A stretch of DNA of 34,177 nt from Desulfobacteraceae bacterium (GTDB lineage: Bacteria; Desulfobacterota; Desulfobacteria; Desulfobacterales; RPRI01): NCBI GenBank assembly GCA_011391695.1, contig JAABQB010000033.1, positions 1 to 34,177 on the forward strand, read 5' to 3'. Below the pieces are notes generated by a model. It saw nothing but the letters and a program-made list of their open reading frames with translations, did not search any database and was not told the origin of the DNA. Below, in pieces: positions 32,624 through 34,177 of the stretch (the first letter of the stretch is position 1; every line of letters begins with the position of its first letter). The translations under genes were made by a program, and so were the position numbers.

Positions 32624-34177
32624 TCACGGCATCCCTATAAATTCAAAGCCCAGTTTAGTCTGTATCTTTTCAATTTTCTTGAATATCTCTTTTAACATGG
32701 TCTGTTCAATTCTGGAAAGCTTTTTCGGATTAATGTAATTGTCGGGTTTTGATTTATCATCTACAACAGAGGCGACCTGTCGTACAAACCTGAGTTGCAT
32801 CATGAAGCTGTATGCCTGATCAATCTCATTGTAATCCTCCCAGGCCAGTACATTTTTTAAATATAACTGATAGAGCCTCTCCTGTGTGTTTGTTTCTTCA
32901 ATGCCATTTTTTAATGCATATATCCTTGCAAAATCGACTATCGGCGTCATGGCGCTTTTGATATCAAGCGAATCCCGGTGTTCGCCTTTTGATTCGACAA
33001 CAAAATTCCTGAAAAAGCCTATTGGAGGCTTGAAGTACAATGCGTTCTCGGAAAGATGCCGGAAAAAGCCTGCCCACCCACCCAATGATTTAAAAAGGTG
33101 ATTCCTTAACTGTCCGGTAAGATTTGAATCGCCGTAAGCGCATCTGAAATCAAAAAATATGCTTGATTTCAGGAGGTCTTCAGCCTCTGAAGTATGAATC
33201 CAGGATGAAAAATACTGTTTCCAGACAGATAACGGCTGGCACCATTTGGGGTTTTTAGCCATGATATCGCCCAGACAAAAATCGTAACCCGCCATGTCCA
33301 GCCACGTACAAACTTTCTCTCCGAAATTTAAAAAATATTCCCTGACTCCATCATTTTTATCTTCAGGAACATCATTAAAAATTATTGCATTATCCTGATC
33401 AGTTTTCAACGTCTGTTCTTTTCTCCCCTCGCTTCCCATTATCATGAATACAAACGGGGCGGGAGGCGGGCCGAGGTCATTAATTGCAAATCCGATAATT
33501 TTGTTCAAAATCGTATCCGAAACTGTTGTAATAAACCGGGTAACATTTTTCGCTTTTGCTCCGTTATTGATAAGAGTCTTTACCAGTTTCGGCATGCGCC
33601 TGTGTTTGTCTATAATTTCCTCGATACTGTTTGCAGTAATTATTTCCCGCACAACAAAAAAAGGAGATTGACCCTGCGCGGTCAAAAGATCTCTGTTTGT
33701 TACTATGCCTGTTACTTTTCCATCAGTATCGGTAACCGCTATGTGCTTTATATTCTGCTGCATCATCGCCATGAGAGCTTCAAATACAAGGGACTGCCCC
33801 GATATTTTACATAAAGGAGAAGACATTATGTCTGCGGCAGGAAGTTTTATGTCATAACCTTTTGCGATTACTTTTTTTCTGAGGTCATTATCTGTAACAA
33901 CGCCGACAAATTCGCCTGCATTATCTTTTACAAAGATTGAGCTGCAGCCCTGTCTGCTCATAATAGATGCAGCATCCTGAATTGACATATCTATCCCGCA
34001 ATAAACAAGCCTGCTGTTTGTAACTGCCGATACAGGCTGGTTAAGAAACTGCAGGGCTTCTTCCTTGGGCTGAATGTTCTTTGCTATTATCTCGGCATAT
34101 GACTTATCCAGCATCCTCTTGCCGAAAGTATCGGTGAAATAATCGGAAAAAGATTCATATCTGCTGCAGATATCCAG
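32624..34177 (-). CDS. CBS-pair / DUF294 nucleotidyltransferase-like protein (5' end cut)
   Basis: At least 517 residues; the frame is open through the window edge, so the N-terminus is missing. The first visible Met (34114) is probably internal, because 21 upstream codons (LDICSRYESFSDYFTDTFGK) read on naturally. That segment fits the end of a cyclic-nucleotide-binding-type domain, as in relatives. Two CBS domains follow (about 30-150 from that Met), then a DUF294 nucleotidyltransferase-like domain with GSEGRKEQTLKTDQDNAII (227-245) and a helical C-terminal domain. Family members resemble GlnD-type nucleotidyltransferases and often neighbour SLC5 permeases or kinases. The reaction is unknown. 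Confidence 0.87.
   Translation of the reverse strand: MDICSRYESFSDYFTDTFGKRMLDKSYAEIIAKNIQPKEEALQFLNQPVSAVTNSRLVYCGIDMSIQDAASIMSRQGCSSIFVKDNAGEFVGVVTDNDLRKKVIAKGYDIKLPAADIMSSPLCKISGQSLVFEALMAMMQQNIKHIAVTDTDGKVTGIVTNRDLLTAQGQSPFFVVREIITANSIEEIIDKHRRMPKLVKTLINNGAKAKNVTRFITTVSDTILNKIIGFAINDLGPPPAPFVFMIMGSEGRKEQTLKTDQDNAIIFNDVPEDKNDGVREYFLNFGEKVCTWLDMAGYDFCLGDIMAKNPKWCQPLSVWKQYFSSWIHTSEAEDLLKSSIFFDFRCAYGDSNLTGQLRNHLFKSLGGWAGFFRHLSENALYFKPPIGFFRNFVVESKGEHRDSLDIKSAMTPIVDFARIYALKNGIEETNTQERLYQLYLKNVLAWEDYNEIDQAYSFMMQLRFVRQVASVVDDKSKPDNYINPKKLSRIEQTMLKEIFKKIEKIQTKLGFEFIGMP

Noticed and set aside
1-34177. tRNA, rRNA, integrase or transposase genes
   Set aside because: No sequence fitting a tRNA cloverleaf or rRNA was recognised, and no reading frame resembles an integrase or transposase.

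Overview
The window reads as chromosomal DNA of a Gram-negative, low-to-moderate GC bacterium, most likely a sulfate-reducer-type deltaproteobacterium (Desulfobacterota). This is inferred, not proven. It rests on the gene set: a stand-alone beta-helix pyrophosphorylase-like protein, an xseA-xseB-ispA-dxs-tlyA run, an SLC5-STAC-histidine kinase, a CBS-DUF294 protein and an SPL-like radical SAM enzyme. It also rests on short dispersed repeats of the 'TTCAAGGATTCGAG' type between and inside genes. No rRNA, tRNA, CRISPR array, transposase or phage gene is visible.

Region 1 (about 1-9875, + strand) is a surface-polysaccharide or glycan locus. It holds the tail of an unidentified gene, a SAM methyltransferase with a zinc-binding-like insert, two sister GT4 glycosyltransferases, a possible 43-residue ORF, an AsnB-type amidotransferase, a third GT4 enzyme, a PglC/WcaJ-type phosphoglycosyl transferase, a YdcF/ElyC-like protein and a WbpM/PglF-type membrane nucleotide-sugar 4,6-dehydratase. 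The dehydratase would make a 4-keto sugar, the phosphoglycosyl transferase would load a sugar phosphate on the lipid carrier, and the glycosyltransferases would extend it. The first 5-6 kb look richer in GC than the rest and may be a variable cassette.

Region 2 (9919-18861) is mixed housekeeping: the beta-helix protein; a guaA-larB pair on the - strand; a TrpF-like barrel lacking the usual catalytic Cys, overlapping efp; a tandem pair of CorC/HlyC-type membrane proteins, only one of which has the C-terminal domain; and divergently transcribed glmM, whose last codons lie in a dispersed repeat.

Region 3 (18992-27678) holds a Bax-inhibitor-1 family protein (- strand), a small conserved-looking unknown, the tightly packed xseA-xseB-ispA-dxs-tlyA operon for exonuclease VII, isoprenoid precursors and an rRNA-methylase-like protein, and an EF-G-like GTPase.

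Region 4 (27694-34177, all - strand) reads from the right end: a CBS-DUF294 nucleotidyltransferase-like protein cut by the window edge, an SPL-like radical SAM enzyme without the expected H-donor Cys, a secreted thermonuclease with a C-terminal Cys/His motif, a 74-residue two-helix membrane protein and a large SLC5-transporter/STAC/histidine kinase. The last two and the CBS-DUF294 protein look like a solute-sensing module. No cognate response regulator is present.

No stretch over 300 bases is without a gene. The clearest unexplained signals are the dispersed repeats touching gene starts and ends, the altered enzymes (TrpF-like, SPL-like, IspA), the asymmetric CorC pair and the signalling module.
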